Source of the DNA: Nocardia cyriacigeorgica
Lineage (GTDB): Bacteria > Actinomycetota > Actinomycetes > Mycobacteriales > Mycobacteriaceae
Reading direction: 5' to 3'
Length of the DNA: 64,000 nucleotides
Assembly (NCBI RefSeq): GCF_010858045.1
Contig: NZ_JAAGVC010000004.1
Coordinates: 124,001-188,000, forward strand
Shown here: in pieces, positions 44,101 through 56,100 of the stretch
How the letters are laid out: every line of letters starts with the position of its first letter
Numbering within the stretch: the first letter of the stretch is position 1
The notes under the pieces: model-generated
What the model was told of the DNA's origin: nothing
The model's database searches: none
The model's input: the letters and a program-made list of their open reading frames with translations, nothing else
Made by a program: the position numbers and the translations under genes

Positions 44101-47100
44101 GCGGCCGGATCATCTGCGCTGCCAATGTGCGGATATTCGCGGACGGGCTGCGATGGTACTGACCCATGGCGAGTGCGACCAGGGTTCGATAGAGAGTCCG
44201 ATGCCCTTCGGTCGCATCGGGGGCCTTGGTGAAGATCTTCTCGAAGGAGCGGGACAATGCCAGTCGCTGCCATAGCCCACCGTCGTCGCGAAACGTCGCT
44301 CCATCGAACTGTTCGCGCATCCACGCAGCGAATCCGCGCTCCCCGCCTGTGCCTCCGCCTCCGATGTAGTGCATCCGCAGTTCGTCGAGGAGATAGCTTT
44401 CCGCCCGCCATCTGCCCTGATGAATCAGGGCATGTCCGAAAGTACGGATGGAGACGGAAGTGATGTCCGAACTGGAAAGCTCTCTTAAGCGCTTGCTCCC
44501 AACGGTGAACTGCACCGCCCCGGCCGAGACTTGATCGCCCGAGACAGCTGGTTTTGCGACTGCGCTCCAGCTGTTCCCGTCGACGACCGAAACGCCGATG
44601 ACTCCGAGCGGGATCGGGAAATCGGTGAGCAGCCGGTGGAATATCTGGGCGAAGGTGTGCGCCTGCTCGGAACTCAGCTCACCGGCCAACTGCATCGAAG
44701 TGCGGGGATGCTGCTGCTCGAACCACTCGGCGATCTCCAATGGGGACAGGGCATGGCCTTGGCTCGGCGCTGGAATCCGATCGGCGTCACGGGATGCGTC
44801 GTGAGCAGATTCTTCCTGCGGTGGCCCGGTGATCTTTCCTTTCTGCCGGGGGCCCGGTGCATCGGGGTTGTGGGGATGGAGGTTGGTGAGGTTGTTTCGG
44901 TCGTCGGTGGTGAGTTCGGCGACATAGATCTTCTCGATCTCGTCGGCGAAGGGAAGCGTGTATTCCTCGTGCTCGTCCTTCTTGCTTTTGTCGTCCTTCT
45001 TGCTTTTGTCGACAGGGGTGCGGACGCGGACGCGGGGCGCCCAGTCGGGGTCGTCGGGGTCGGCGCTGTGGGCGTCCTTGATGTTGGTATCGAAGAAGAC
45101 GAGAGTTCCTCCGCCGATATCGGTGACGACCGAGGAGTGCATTCCCTTCTTTTTTCGGTATTCGTAGAGGAATACCGTGGTGTCGACCCGGGACTTCGGG
45201 TCGGCGACCTTATCGAAGTACGCGGATAGGGTGGCCTTGGGGTCGCCGTTGTGCGGAAGCTCGACGAGCTGGGTCGCGATGGCAGCGGCGAGATGCTTGG
45301 GTTTCTTCTGCTTATCTGTGAGCTTTATACCGTCGTTGAGTCCGAGCGCCCAGGTGACTTCGGCTGTCTGGTTGATGCAGTCGAGAATCGGGCGGGCCTT
45401 GTGACGTCCGAAAAGGCGTTGCAGGACGGTCCATGCGCCGAATCCGCCGAAGCCTGCTGCGATCGCTACCGACGCAGGGGCCTGCCCCAACAATGCGAGC
45501 GAACCACCTGCGGCTGCGACGCCGAGCGCGACTCCGCCTCGCATCGTCATGGTGCGCAGCGCCTGTACCTGTCCCTGTACGCGCTCCGGCGTCTTTTTGC
45601 GCGCGTAGGTGGTGATGGGTGTCCCTGCGGCGGTGAGTAGCACCCAGCCGCCGGCATAGATCGAGGTGGCCATTACGGGATCATTGGTGAAGGCCTCCGC
45701 GATGCCGGTCGCACCCACACCGGCTGCCCTGATGGCGACCAGTGTTTTGATCCGGAGGTTCTGCAACCATTTCGGTTGTACGAAGTTCCCGAGGACCGCG
45801 CCAGCCGGGATGATGAGTGATACCGTGCCCATTTGGCCGACCGACATGCCTGAATTGACCAGTAAGGAGGTGATCTGGGTGAACTGCATGCCGGTGTAGA
45901 CGTTGGTGATCGCATGCGCATTGTTGACATAGCGCAGCAAAGAGTGCCCGTAGATCGTGCGGGTACCTTCGACGATCGAATCGCGCATCTGTTCGCGAAC
46001 ACTGTTGGTTCGGGGGATGGTCGGTAGCTCTGGTATCCCCGACATCGACGCCAGGTTGACAATATTCGTTCCGAGGTTGATCGCCGGCGCCAACCAGACT
46101 CCGGCGGCTACGACTACGGGTGCCAGACCTCGCCCGATCAGCCGGGTCGTATACACCGTGATGTTGTTGAAGCGGGTGAGGTCATTCTGCGCGGCGCCTG
46201 CCATCCTGTTCAGCACCTTGGAGGAGCTGTTCCCATAGACGAGGGAGGCGCCGGCCTCAACGAAGGTGGTTCCGATGATTATCGGGACCGTATATGGCGT
46301 GCCGATCGCCAGCGCCGCCGTTGCCGTGGCTGCTGCGGCGGTTCCGACTATCGCGCTGCCGCGCATCAACTTCCTGGGTGAGAAGTGGTCGGTCAGATAC
46401 CCCGCGATCGGTGCGCCCAAGAACCCCGGCAGCTGGGCCAGCGTCCCGACCGTACCCGCTACGGCAGGCCCTTCTTCCGCCATCAACCACAGGCCCATGG
46501 CCCCTTCCATGATCGCGAAGCCGATGGCGTTGAGGAACTCGGAGCCGACGCGGGTCCCCACATTGCGGTCGGTGCGCATCAGCTTCGCCAGCGAGCTGGT
46601 CGGCTGCTCGGGCGCTGATGGTTCCGTTGTGGACGCAGGTGTGAGTTCTGCGGCCTGCCCCTCCGCCGGTACGGGTGTCGACGCCTCGGCAGCGGGTTGT
46701 GCTGGGCGCGGAGTGGGTGCGGGCTTGTGGGCGTCACCCTCTTCGCCGTCGGGGATGCGCGCGGTCACCCGGCCGGGATCGAAGCCTCCCGGGGGAACCA
46801 TGACGCCAGGGTGGTGCTGTCGGGCATCGGCTCGTCGCTGTGGAACGTCGAGGACATCCGCCGGCGAACGCGGAACCTCCGGTGCGCGTTGGTCGAGCGC
46901 CTCGCGAGTTGGCCTCGAGCCGATGAGATCGGCTGGCGGAAGCCCGGTTTCGCCGTCCAGAACACTTGCGTCGATGATGCCCACCAGGTATTCGGCGGGG
47001 ACATAGCCGGGGGCTCTCGAAACATCGGTGTGGACGCGTATTTCCTCACCGGGAACATCCAGGACGATCGCTGTCGAGCCTGGCCCGGTGAAACGAGTGT

Positions 47101-50100
47101 CGCCGTGTGCGTCGAAGCGAATCGGCTGTTCGGGACCGAACAAGCGCGCTGTGCCGTGGAGTGCTCCCTGCTCCACATAGCGCAAGCCGTTGTCGATGAT
47201 GCCCGGGATATCACGCGGGTTCCTGGAGATGTGAACAACTCGGATATGGCCTTCAGGTAGAACGGGCAGCGCCTCGACCGAGGTCGCGTACCGGTCGAGC
47301 TCGCCTGGGCGGAGTGTCCGTTGCGGGACAACGGGTACTGCGGCGGCCGGATCACGCGGCGGTCGTACCGGACGAGTTGGGCCCGGAAGTTCCGTTGAGC
47401 CGTCGGAAACCGGTGGCAGGTGGAGCTGGAGTGGCTCGCCATCGCCCATGTCGACCCAGCCGTCGTCTGCGTCGGGCAGGAACCCTGCGGCGGTGAAGAA
47501 ATCTCCGATATCGATCCCTGGAGAGCGGTTCGGCAGCTCGGTCGGCAGCACGAACTCGCGGGTGTCCGAACCGGAATACATCCGGACCGTCAATGCCTCT
47601 GTACCGTCGACGATTTCGTATTTTGCGTAGATCAGCGGGTTCTGTGCGGTGGCGTGGGCGCCCGCCTGCGCGATGACGGTGTCGAGTTCGGCATTCTGCT
47701 CAGGCGACAGGTACCTGCGCAGCATCGAATCCCACACGATGGTGGCGCTGCCGGTTCTGTCCTGGGCGAGGCGGCGGGGCAGCCAGGTGAGCGCGCTTTC
47801 CTGGTCGATCGGCATATCCCCGGCGCGCTGTGCGTCGATGAACGAGGTCTGGATTCGTCGCACGGCATCGTTGTCGGTGCCGACGAAACCTGCGGCGAGG
47901 CGTCGCTGGTCCTCGATGTTGTCGGCTTGCAGTGGATCGAGATCGGCGCCGGCGACTTCGATCACTTGCGGCCGCACACCGAGCAGGTTGCGAATCCGGT
48001 CTACCTGTTCGGGCCGGGCCGACCATCGATCATCGATGACGGTCGCGGCGTCCGGGTTACCGTATTCGGCACCCGCGAAACGGTATCGATACAGGTGGGC
48101 TCGCGCATCGAGCATTCCGCACGCGCCGATCGACAACACCCGCAAGGGCAGTCCCGTGGCGACGGCCGCGAGGATCTCCACTGGCAACAACAATCGTGCT
48201 CGCGCCGGATCGTTGATCTGAGTGCCGCGGAGCAGGAACGGCGCCAATTCCGAAGCATTGTCGCGAATTATTTGGAGAACATCCTGCGCCATCGTGCGCA
48301 GATCGGCGTCGGTGTGCGCAGGTCGACCACCCATGACGGTGTGCCAACGCGCAAGGTCGGGTTCCAAACCGGACAGTGCGCGGTGATGCACGGCCTGGAC
48401 AAGTCGAAAGACCGGGTGTGACGAGGCCTTGCCGCCCGGCGGCGAATGCGGACTCAACAGTTCCGCGACGATTCCACCCGCCGCCGCGTCCGCCGCCAGC
48501 GCGTGCAAGAGGTACATCTCCTGCCTGCGATGCGCCTCGTTCTCCGCCGACAACGGGGACATCAGCGCGTTGTCCTCTTCGAACCAGGTCAGAGCGCGTC
48601 GGATACCTGCGATGACGCTGCTGAGGCTCGGGTCCGAGGATGTGGGGAACGGGACCTGTATCGGCTCTGTTCCCTCGGTGGCCGGCAGGTTTGCCGGAGT
48701 CGCAGGCGCTGCGTTGCGTGGGCCGGCTTCGGGTGCGTGGTGGTCGAGGGCGGGGTCGCCCCATTCGCGCCCGCCGGGATGGTGATGGTTCAGCACGGAG
48801 GGATCGAGTCCGAGCGCGCCGGGGATTTCCAGGTGGCGTTTGCGGGTGCTGCGCTCACGTGTGAACGGATCGTGGGTGTCTTGGTAAGACACGGTAGGGC
48901 CGGGGGTTCGGCTGCCGCCGCCGGTTCCGGTGCGGCCAGGGTTCGCCGGCTTGTCATCGGTGTGCATGAAGCCCTGCCGTGGGTCGGCGGGGGGCTGTGC
49001 GGGCCGAGTTGTGGTGGTGTCGACCCAGATGACGAGGTCGGTCATGTTGTCGCGGGTGCCGGTGGTGTGGGCGTGTTCGTTGAGTGCTTCCGCGACCGCA
49101 CGGTGATCGCCGGGGGACTGTTCGTGGACCTGCCGGATGATCGTTGCCAGCGCGTCGGCCTGGTAGGTGTCGTGCCAGATGCCGTCGGTGGCGATGAGGA
49201 CGTATCCGCGGCCCTCGAGGGTGAACTCGGTGGCGTGTGAGGTGGCATCCTCGGGCAGTGGGCGTCCGAGTGATCGGGTAAGTTGGCCGGAGATCGACAT
49301 GGCGAGTGCTTCGCCTTCGTCCATATTGTCGGCGACCAGCTTCGGCACGATGGTGTCGTCGACGTTGAGCTGCTTTGCCTGCCCGCCGTCCATCGGCAGC
49401 CAGTAGACGCGGGTGTCGCCGGCCCAGTCGACGACCAGTTTGTCCTCGTGGACCACCGCGAGCGCGATGGCGGCGTCGGGGGAGTTCGGTTGTCCCGGGT
49501 TTTCGGCCAACCCCGCGACGGCGGCGCGGGCCGCCGACATTCCCCTCCGCACCACGCGAATCGGTGCGAACTCTCCGGCGGAAGCGAGCTGTGTCGATGC
49601 CTCCGCCATGCCGGCAACGGCGGCGCGAACGGCCGCCAACGCCGCCTCTCCGCCCAGCGGAGAACCGCCGACCCCGTCGGCGACGGTGGCGAGGTGAACC
49701 GGCGCTTCGCCCTCCAGATGCACCGTGGTGAAGTCGAATGCGTCCTCGTTGTTGGAGCGGCCCTTGCGCTCGGGCCCCACGCCGATGTCGCTGACGGCGG
49801 CGATCGGGCCGGCCGCGCGTTCGGCATGGTCGGCAGGTGCGGGCGGTGCATCGCCGGGTTGCTCGTCGGCTACTGTCGGCGGGCCACCTATCACGCGGTC
49901 GATCGGCTCGGCATCCGTACCGGCGAATTCCTCCCGCAGCAAGATCCTCCGGTCGGGGAATCGTGCCAGCAGTGCCGTCTCGATCATCTTGCGAATAGGT
50001 TCGAAGCCGAGGTGGTCTATCTGCGGATTCTGGTAGAAGACCCACGCGTCGTACCTTTCGCCATCTTCGAACCGATAGATGACGCGGACCGGTACGGAAA

Positions 50101-53100
50101 GTCCGGCATGCTCTATATCCACCCAGAAGGGACTACGGGTTTCACCGCGCAGCAGCGCATGAGAGATACCGCCACGCTCGAAGGCATGCAGGACCAGCGA
50201 GTTCGTGTCGCTGTCGAACTCCGCGCGCGAGACCATCCCGGCGACGGAGTTCGGATCCCAGCCGGAGATCCCCAGGCTGTTCTCAGGTTCGTGCCGGACG
50301 ATTCGCCCGGTCGGTGGAACATTGTTCCCGCCCTGAACAGCCGGTCCGGTGCGATCGCCTGGCGCATTCGGCGACGCCGGAGCCGGTGTCACATCCACGG
50401 CCGCCCAGGGGTTTCCGGTTTGGGTGCTGGCCTGCGCTCCTGGGGCCGGCTCGGCCGTCGCGGGCTGCCGCAGTTCTGGTGGCAGGGCCGGAACGATGAC
50501 GGTCGGCGGCGGGACGGTGATGGGCTCATTCCAGGACGGGGTTCCGGGACCCGGTACTTGCGTGGCCTCCAGTCTCCACTGCCGCTCGCCCATGTCTTGC
50601 TTGTGGTCGACCCGGATCCACAGTCCATTCGTCAGCAACAGACGCGGAAGGATCGCCGGAGCATCGGGCAAGACGAACAACGGGAACATCGGGGTACCGG
50701 GGGATAAGGTCAGCGTGACCTCGATTCCCGATCCCAGCACGGGCGGGAGCACGCCCATTATCGCCACGTTGAACTCGGGCAACTGGAGGATGCGGCCCGT
50801 TGGGGTTTCGGATATGTTCAGCTGATCGCGGGAGATTCCGATACTCACCGTTATCGGCTCCGGCGACGGTCGGCGCGCCAGTGCGTGTTCGAGGATCTCG
50901 ATAGTCCGGGCCAATTCCGGGGTGAGTTCGTGTTCTCCCCGCAATGCGCTCTCCAGCGCTTGGACGGTTTCGTTCCTGGAGGAGTCGCCGGTGAAAGGTC
51001 GCAGCGCTTCGATCTCTTCGGCGGTCAGTTGCGGCGCGATCTCGCTCCAGATCTCGTGGCCGTATTGCAGTCTGGCGGCCCAATCAGTCGAGCCCTTCTT
51101 GGAATAGAACAGTGCCGGCGCAGGCTGGGCTGCGCTGGATGTGTTCCGCAGGTCTGCATGCAGCCGGTCGATGCGCTGCTCGATCGCCTGACGTTCGGGT
51201 CCGGCGGCGTCGTGTACCGCCTCGACCGCATGGAACAAGTGGGACAGCAGCCGGAAGCGATTGGGGTCGGCTTCGGCGGGGCGCCTGATGTGGTGCAGAA
51301 ACTCGTCGAGCAGCTCACGGACCTCGGTGAGACGTCGATGGGCCGCGTCGGCGCTGCTCGCAACGATGCCGCCGCGCGCGAACTCGAGGGATATCCCGTT
51401 GCGCGCAGAGCGGACTCGCTCCTCGTCGAGGACCTCCAGCAGGCTCGCCACCAGCGGGTCGAGCGAGCTGTTGTGCGCGTGACTGCGGCGGTCGCCCCTG
51501 GGGTCGAAGGCGGTGACCTGCCCGGGACCGGAGGAGGGCGGCTCCATCACACCCGGGTGCATCGGTCCACTGTCGGTCCGGCGGCGGGGTACATCGAGAG
51601 CGTCCGATCGCGACGGTGGCACGGTAGGGAGCCCGGAGCTCGGCGCGGGATTCGTCGGCTTGTTCGAGTCATGGCCGACGCTCAGCGAGCCGGCGTCGGA
51701 GGCAGGCGAATCTGATTGTGCGACAGGCGATGTCGTGCCCAACCTGTCGGCGGCCACGGCGATTTGCGATGGGGTGAATGCCACCACCACCTGGGTGTAA
51801 TTTCCGGGTGGTCCTGCCAGGTGCAGCACCTCGACCTCGCCGAAGCCATGGCGAACGGCCATCTTGCCGGTCCAAGTGGTCAATGCGGCGTCCTCAGGTG
51901 AGAGGCCGGCCGCGATCCCTGCGTTGAAGGTGACGAGGTTGGAGTCTTGGCCCGCGTCCGCCTTCCACGCACCCGAGATGCTGCGCACGTCCTGGCCGAT
52001 GGCCTGCCACAGGTCGTCGAACATCTCGGCGCCGCTCGGTGTGCGGTCGGAGCTCACGACCCGCAGGGAGAGGACGCCCGAGCTGTCGACTTCGCCGGAA
52101 ATCCCTTCGAGAAGCCTGGTGAGGTCTGGGTGGTCACTGGCGCCATACCTGTTGACGTATCGGGTGACCGGAGATTCCTCGGCTTTCGCCCGCAGGAAAT
52201 CCATGACCTGCTGGTGCCAGTCGGCGCCGCCGATGCTGTCGAATGTGGGCCGCAGCTCGGCGAACTGCTCGGCGAACGCCTCGATGTCGGCGCGCAGCAT
52301 GTCGTAGTCGAGGAAGTCGAAGCTGCGCGCACCGGGGGCGAACGCGAATCGCGTGGCGAGGGGACCGAGGAGTTGGCGCATCGCGGCGACGGCGGGGTCG
52401 TGGGCATTCGACTCGGGCGGCGAGGAACTGTGGGCATGGTCACTACCGTCGCTCGTGGGGTTGTAGGCGGTGACCTGTCCCGGAGCATCGCTCCGCGGCG
52501 GAACCATCACGCCCGGATGTTTCGGGCCGCCGTCGGTCCGCCGTCTGGGCACGTCGAGAACATCTGCCGGTGTCCACATCGCGTCCGGCGGAGCAGGCGT
52601 CGCCGACGGGGTCCGGGTGGTCGCGGGCGTGGTGGGGGAACTGTCGTCGGACGGGGTCCGGGTCTGCTCCGGGGGCTTCATCCGGAACGTCAGTTGGATG
52701 GATTTGCCCGCCGCACCGTAGGGAGCGAGCTCATATCCGATCGATGCGGCGCCTTGCATCGAGATGCCGGCGCCGAGTCCGTGGGTTCCGTCGACTTGGG
52801 CGGTGGTCAAGTCGAAAGGGTTCTCATCCCGGGCGATCAGGGCGTCGAGGTCGATCACGCCGAGCCGCCGTTCGAGTTCGGCCTCGTCGATCTGATCCAG
52901 CGGAAGGTCGTCGACGATCTCTTCCGTCTCGTCGCCGTCGGGGATCTTCCAGTCGGGGACCTTCCTGGACGTATCCGAGATGTGGACGACCAACTCGTCT
53001 GGGTTGGAACCGCGCATCCACGCCTGAACCGAAGCGCTACCGCCGGCGGCATATCGGGCGACGTTGCCGAAGAATTCCGACATCGTCAACACGACCTCGT

Positions 53101-56100
53101 CGACCTGGGCGCCGGGCCAGTGTTCGTTTTCGAGCAGACGCCGGAAGCTGCGCCGGACTCGGCCGGTGCCGGGCGCGATCTCCTCCGGCGCGAAGTTCAG
53201 GTCGACGACCAGGTCGCCGCGATCGTGGAGCGGGCCATCGGGCACGGCGGGCGTCGCCAAGGTGAACCGCAGAGTGCGTTCGCCGCCCTCGTGCAAAGTC
53301 AGGCCCCAGGTCCGTGACTTCTCGTCCAGCGACGTGAGCGCCCTGCCGGTGTCAGTGGGAATGAAGATCCCGGTATTGGGGTCCGGCCTGTCCCTCGCCG
53401 GCGCCGAGCGGCTGTGGTCGGTCATTTCGACGATCACCCACTGCGCGTCACCCTCTCCGCCCCTCGTCGCGCGGACCACCGCCGGACCGTCGGCGAGGCC
53501 CAGCAGCACATCGACCAGTTCCTCGGCGGTGGCTGATTGCGGCTCCAGCGGCGTACCTGCCAATGTGCCGCGGACCGCTTCACGTGCTTGTGCGATCTCG
53601 GAGGACTGCCCGGGTTGCACCGAGACTTCCACCGGTGTGGCGGGTTGTCCTGCCGTCGATGTCCCGCTGTCGGCGGGTGCCAGTTCGGCCGGGACCGGTA
53701 GTTGGCGTTGGGTGTATCGCGCAGGGTCTTGTTCGTAGAACTCCTTGAGCTCGATGGACGAGCCAGGGAACCGAGACGTCAGCGCCGTATCGACGGAGCC
53801 GCGGAGCGCTTCGAGCCAGGCGGGATCGTGTGCGGGCAACGAGTAGATGGTCGTTGCTTCCACTGCCCCGGATGTGAAACGCCGGTACAGCACCGTGAGA
53901 TGCACGGTCTCACCGTCGACTTCGACGGCGATAGAGGGTGGCTTACCGAGCTCACGCCACATGCCCGGATGACTGAGTACGGAGGATTCGATGGCCTGCA
54001 ACTCGACGATGAAGGTTGGTCCCTCGGCGCCGGACGCCTCACCCGCGGCCGCGGCGGCCGGTGCCGTTTCCACACGAATGTCGGTGACCAAGCCCCTGAA
54101 CTTGCCTTCGGCTGGGATGCCCTCGCTTCCGTCGTCGATGTTCCGCGCGACGATCGTTCCCGAACCACTCGACTCGACAGGAGAATCCGTGTTTGCTTGC
54201 CGTGGCGTTCCTCTGGGCGCCTCAGTTTCTCCCTCGCGGGGGGCTTGCAAGGCCGAGGCTTCTTCGTCCGGTGCTCGCTCTACGCCGAATAGCCCGGGCG
54301 CAGTGCCGAGCTCTTGAATGCCGTGTTGAGCCTCGGCCATCACCTCAGAGGGACCCGGGCTGTCATCGGCGAGGGCGGCCGCGACGGGCCAGTGTTCGGC
54401 ATCCGCGACGAACGTTCCGAGTGACGGCTTGATCACCATGTAGCCTTCTCGCGCCAGCGTGCGGAATGCGGCTCGAATGGTGTCCTTCGACAACCCGAAC
54501 GGCTTAGCCAGTTCCTCCGCTCGGGTCATCCGCTGCCCCTGGGCGAACCGGCCCTCACGGATCTTCTGCCGGAAAGCGTTGGTCAGGGTCGTTTGCCAAC
54601 CGGTGCGGGCCGCTGTTTCTGCCAGGGCGCCGGGTGATGCGACACCGGTGAGCGCGACGAGCGTGTCCTCGGCAGAGAGCGGTATCTCCCTGGGAGTCGG
54701 ATCCTCGCTCGGCCAGTTGCCCCTGCTTGTGACGGTGGTGCCAGCCGATCGATGATCGGGTGAGTGCTCGACGTGTAAGTAGCCTTCGTCAGCCAGTTGA
54801 TTGTACGCAGTCAGGACCGTAGTCGGTGATACCGAAGTGGCGATGGCGAAACGTTCCGCTGACGAGAGCAATTGGCCCTCGGGAAAACGGCCGTCGAGAA
54901 TTGCCCTGCGAAGCCCCGCCCTCAGCGCAGTGAGCCACCCTACCCGGGCAACAGTGGCCCTGAAGCCATCCGGGAGCGCTTCATCGACCAGGTTTTCCTG
55001 AACTTCTGCAGAGACTGGGACAGCCGGGTCATCAGGGGGGTCCTGGGGCCAAAGATCTCTGCTGGTCACTCTCGTGCCGCCCCTGCGACGACTCACCAGG
55101 TACCCCTGGCCGGCGAGCTCGACGTATGAGCGTGTGACAGTTCTGATCGAGACGAAAATTCCTGTCGAGTTCGCCAGACCTTCTGCGAGCGAGGGACCTG
55201 TCGCCAGCAGCTGACCTTCGGCGATGTCGCCTTCGAGAATCGCGCGGCGCAGCCCGGAAGTCAGTGCCCGGTGCCAGCCGATCCGAGCTACCGTCTCAGC
55301 GAGCCCGTCGGGCAGCGCGGCATCGATCAGGTCAGTTTGCTGCTGCGCGGACAATCTCGTTCCGGCAGTGGACGGGTCGGGCGCGGCCGACGGCTGCGCA
55401 TTGTCCCCGGTCGTACTCGAGCGAGACTTCCCCGCACCAGGCTCTCCGCCGGGTGGCGTATGGAAGGCCATGATGCCTTCGGGAAGGCCTTTCGAATACG
55501 GCACAGGCGGGCGGACACCCAGACTACTGTCGGCGGCACGGCCGGTGTCGAGGCGGTCTGCCGGCGCCGGGTAGGCGGGCGGCGGTCCAGGGGTGGCGCG
55601 TGAGGGAGGCGTGGGGGCCGTTGGCGGTTCGGAGGTGGGGAGGATGGGCCGCGATTGCCACGTCCGGTACAGGTGGTCGAGGTATTCGCGCGCGGTGGCG
55701 TCCAATCCGGGTTCGGCGCGTTCGGCTCGGATGCCGTCGAGTACCCGGGTTCGCAGCGCGGACAGCGTGGGTGCCAGGTGCGCGGCGTTCGGATAGCGCT
55801 GGGCGTAGTCGTCGCTCTGGAGCAGATAGCGGGCGATCCGGTCGGCCCGGTCGAAGGCCAAGGCTGCTGATTCGAGGCGGGGTGGAATACGGTTCGCACT
55901 GGAAGCGATTGCGAGACTGCTGGTTTCGTCGAGGAGCGCCGAGACCGTGTTCTCCATCGTCATGACGAGCCGGTCCGGTGTGATGTCCTCGGCGTCGGCC
56001 GGGAGCACACGGGACAGAATGTCGAAGCGTTGCTCAGGGCTGATGGGTGTGTTTGAGGGCACGTGGTTCGCGCCTTGCGACGGTCTGCTGCCGATACGCG

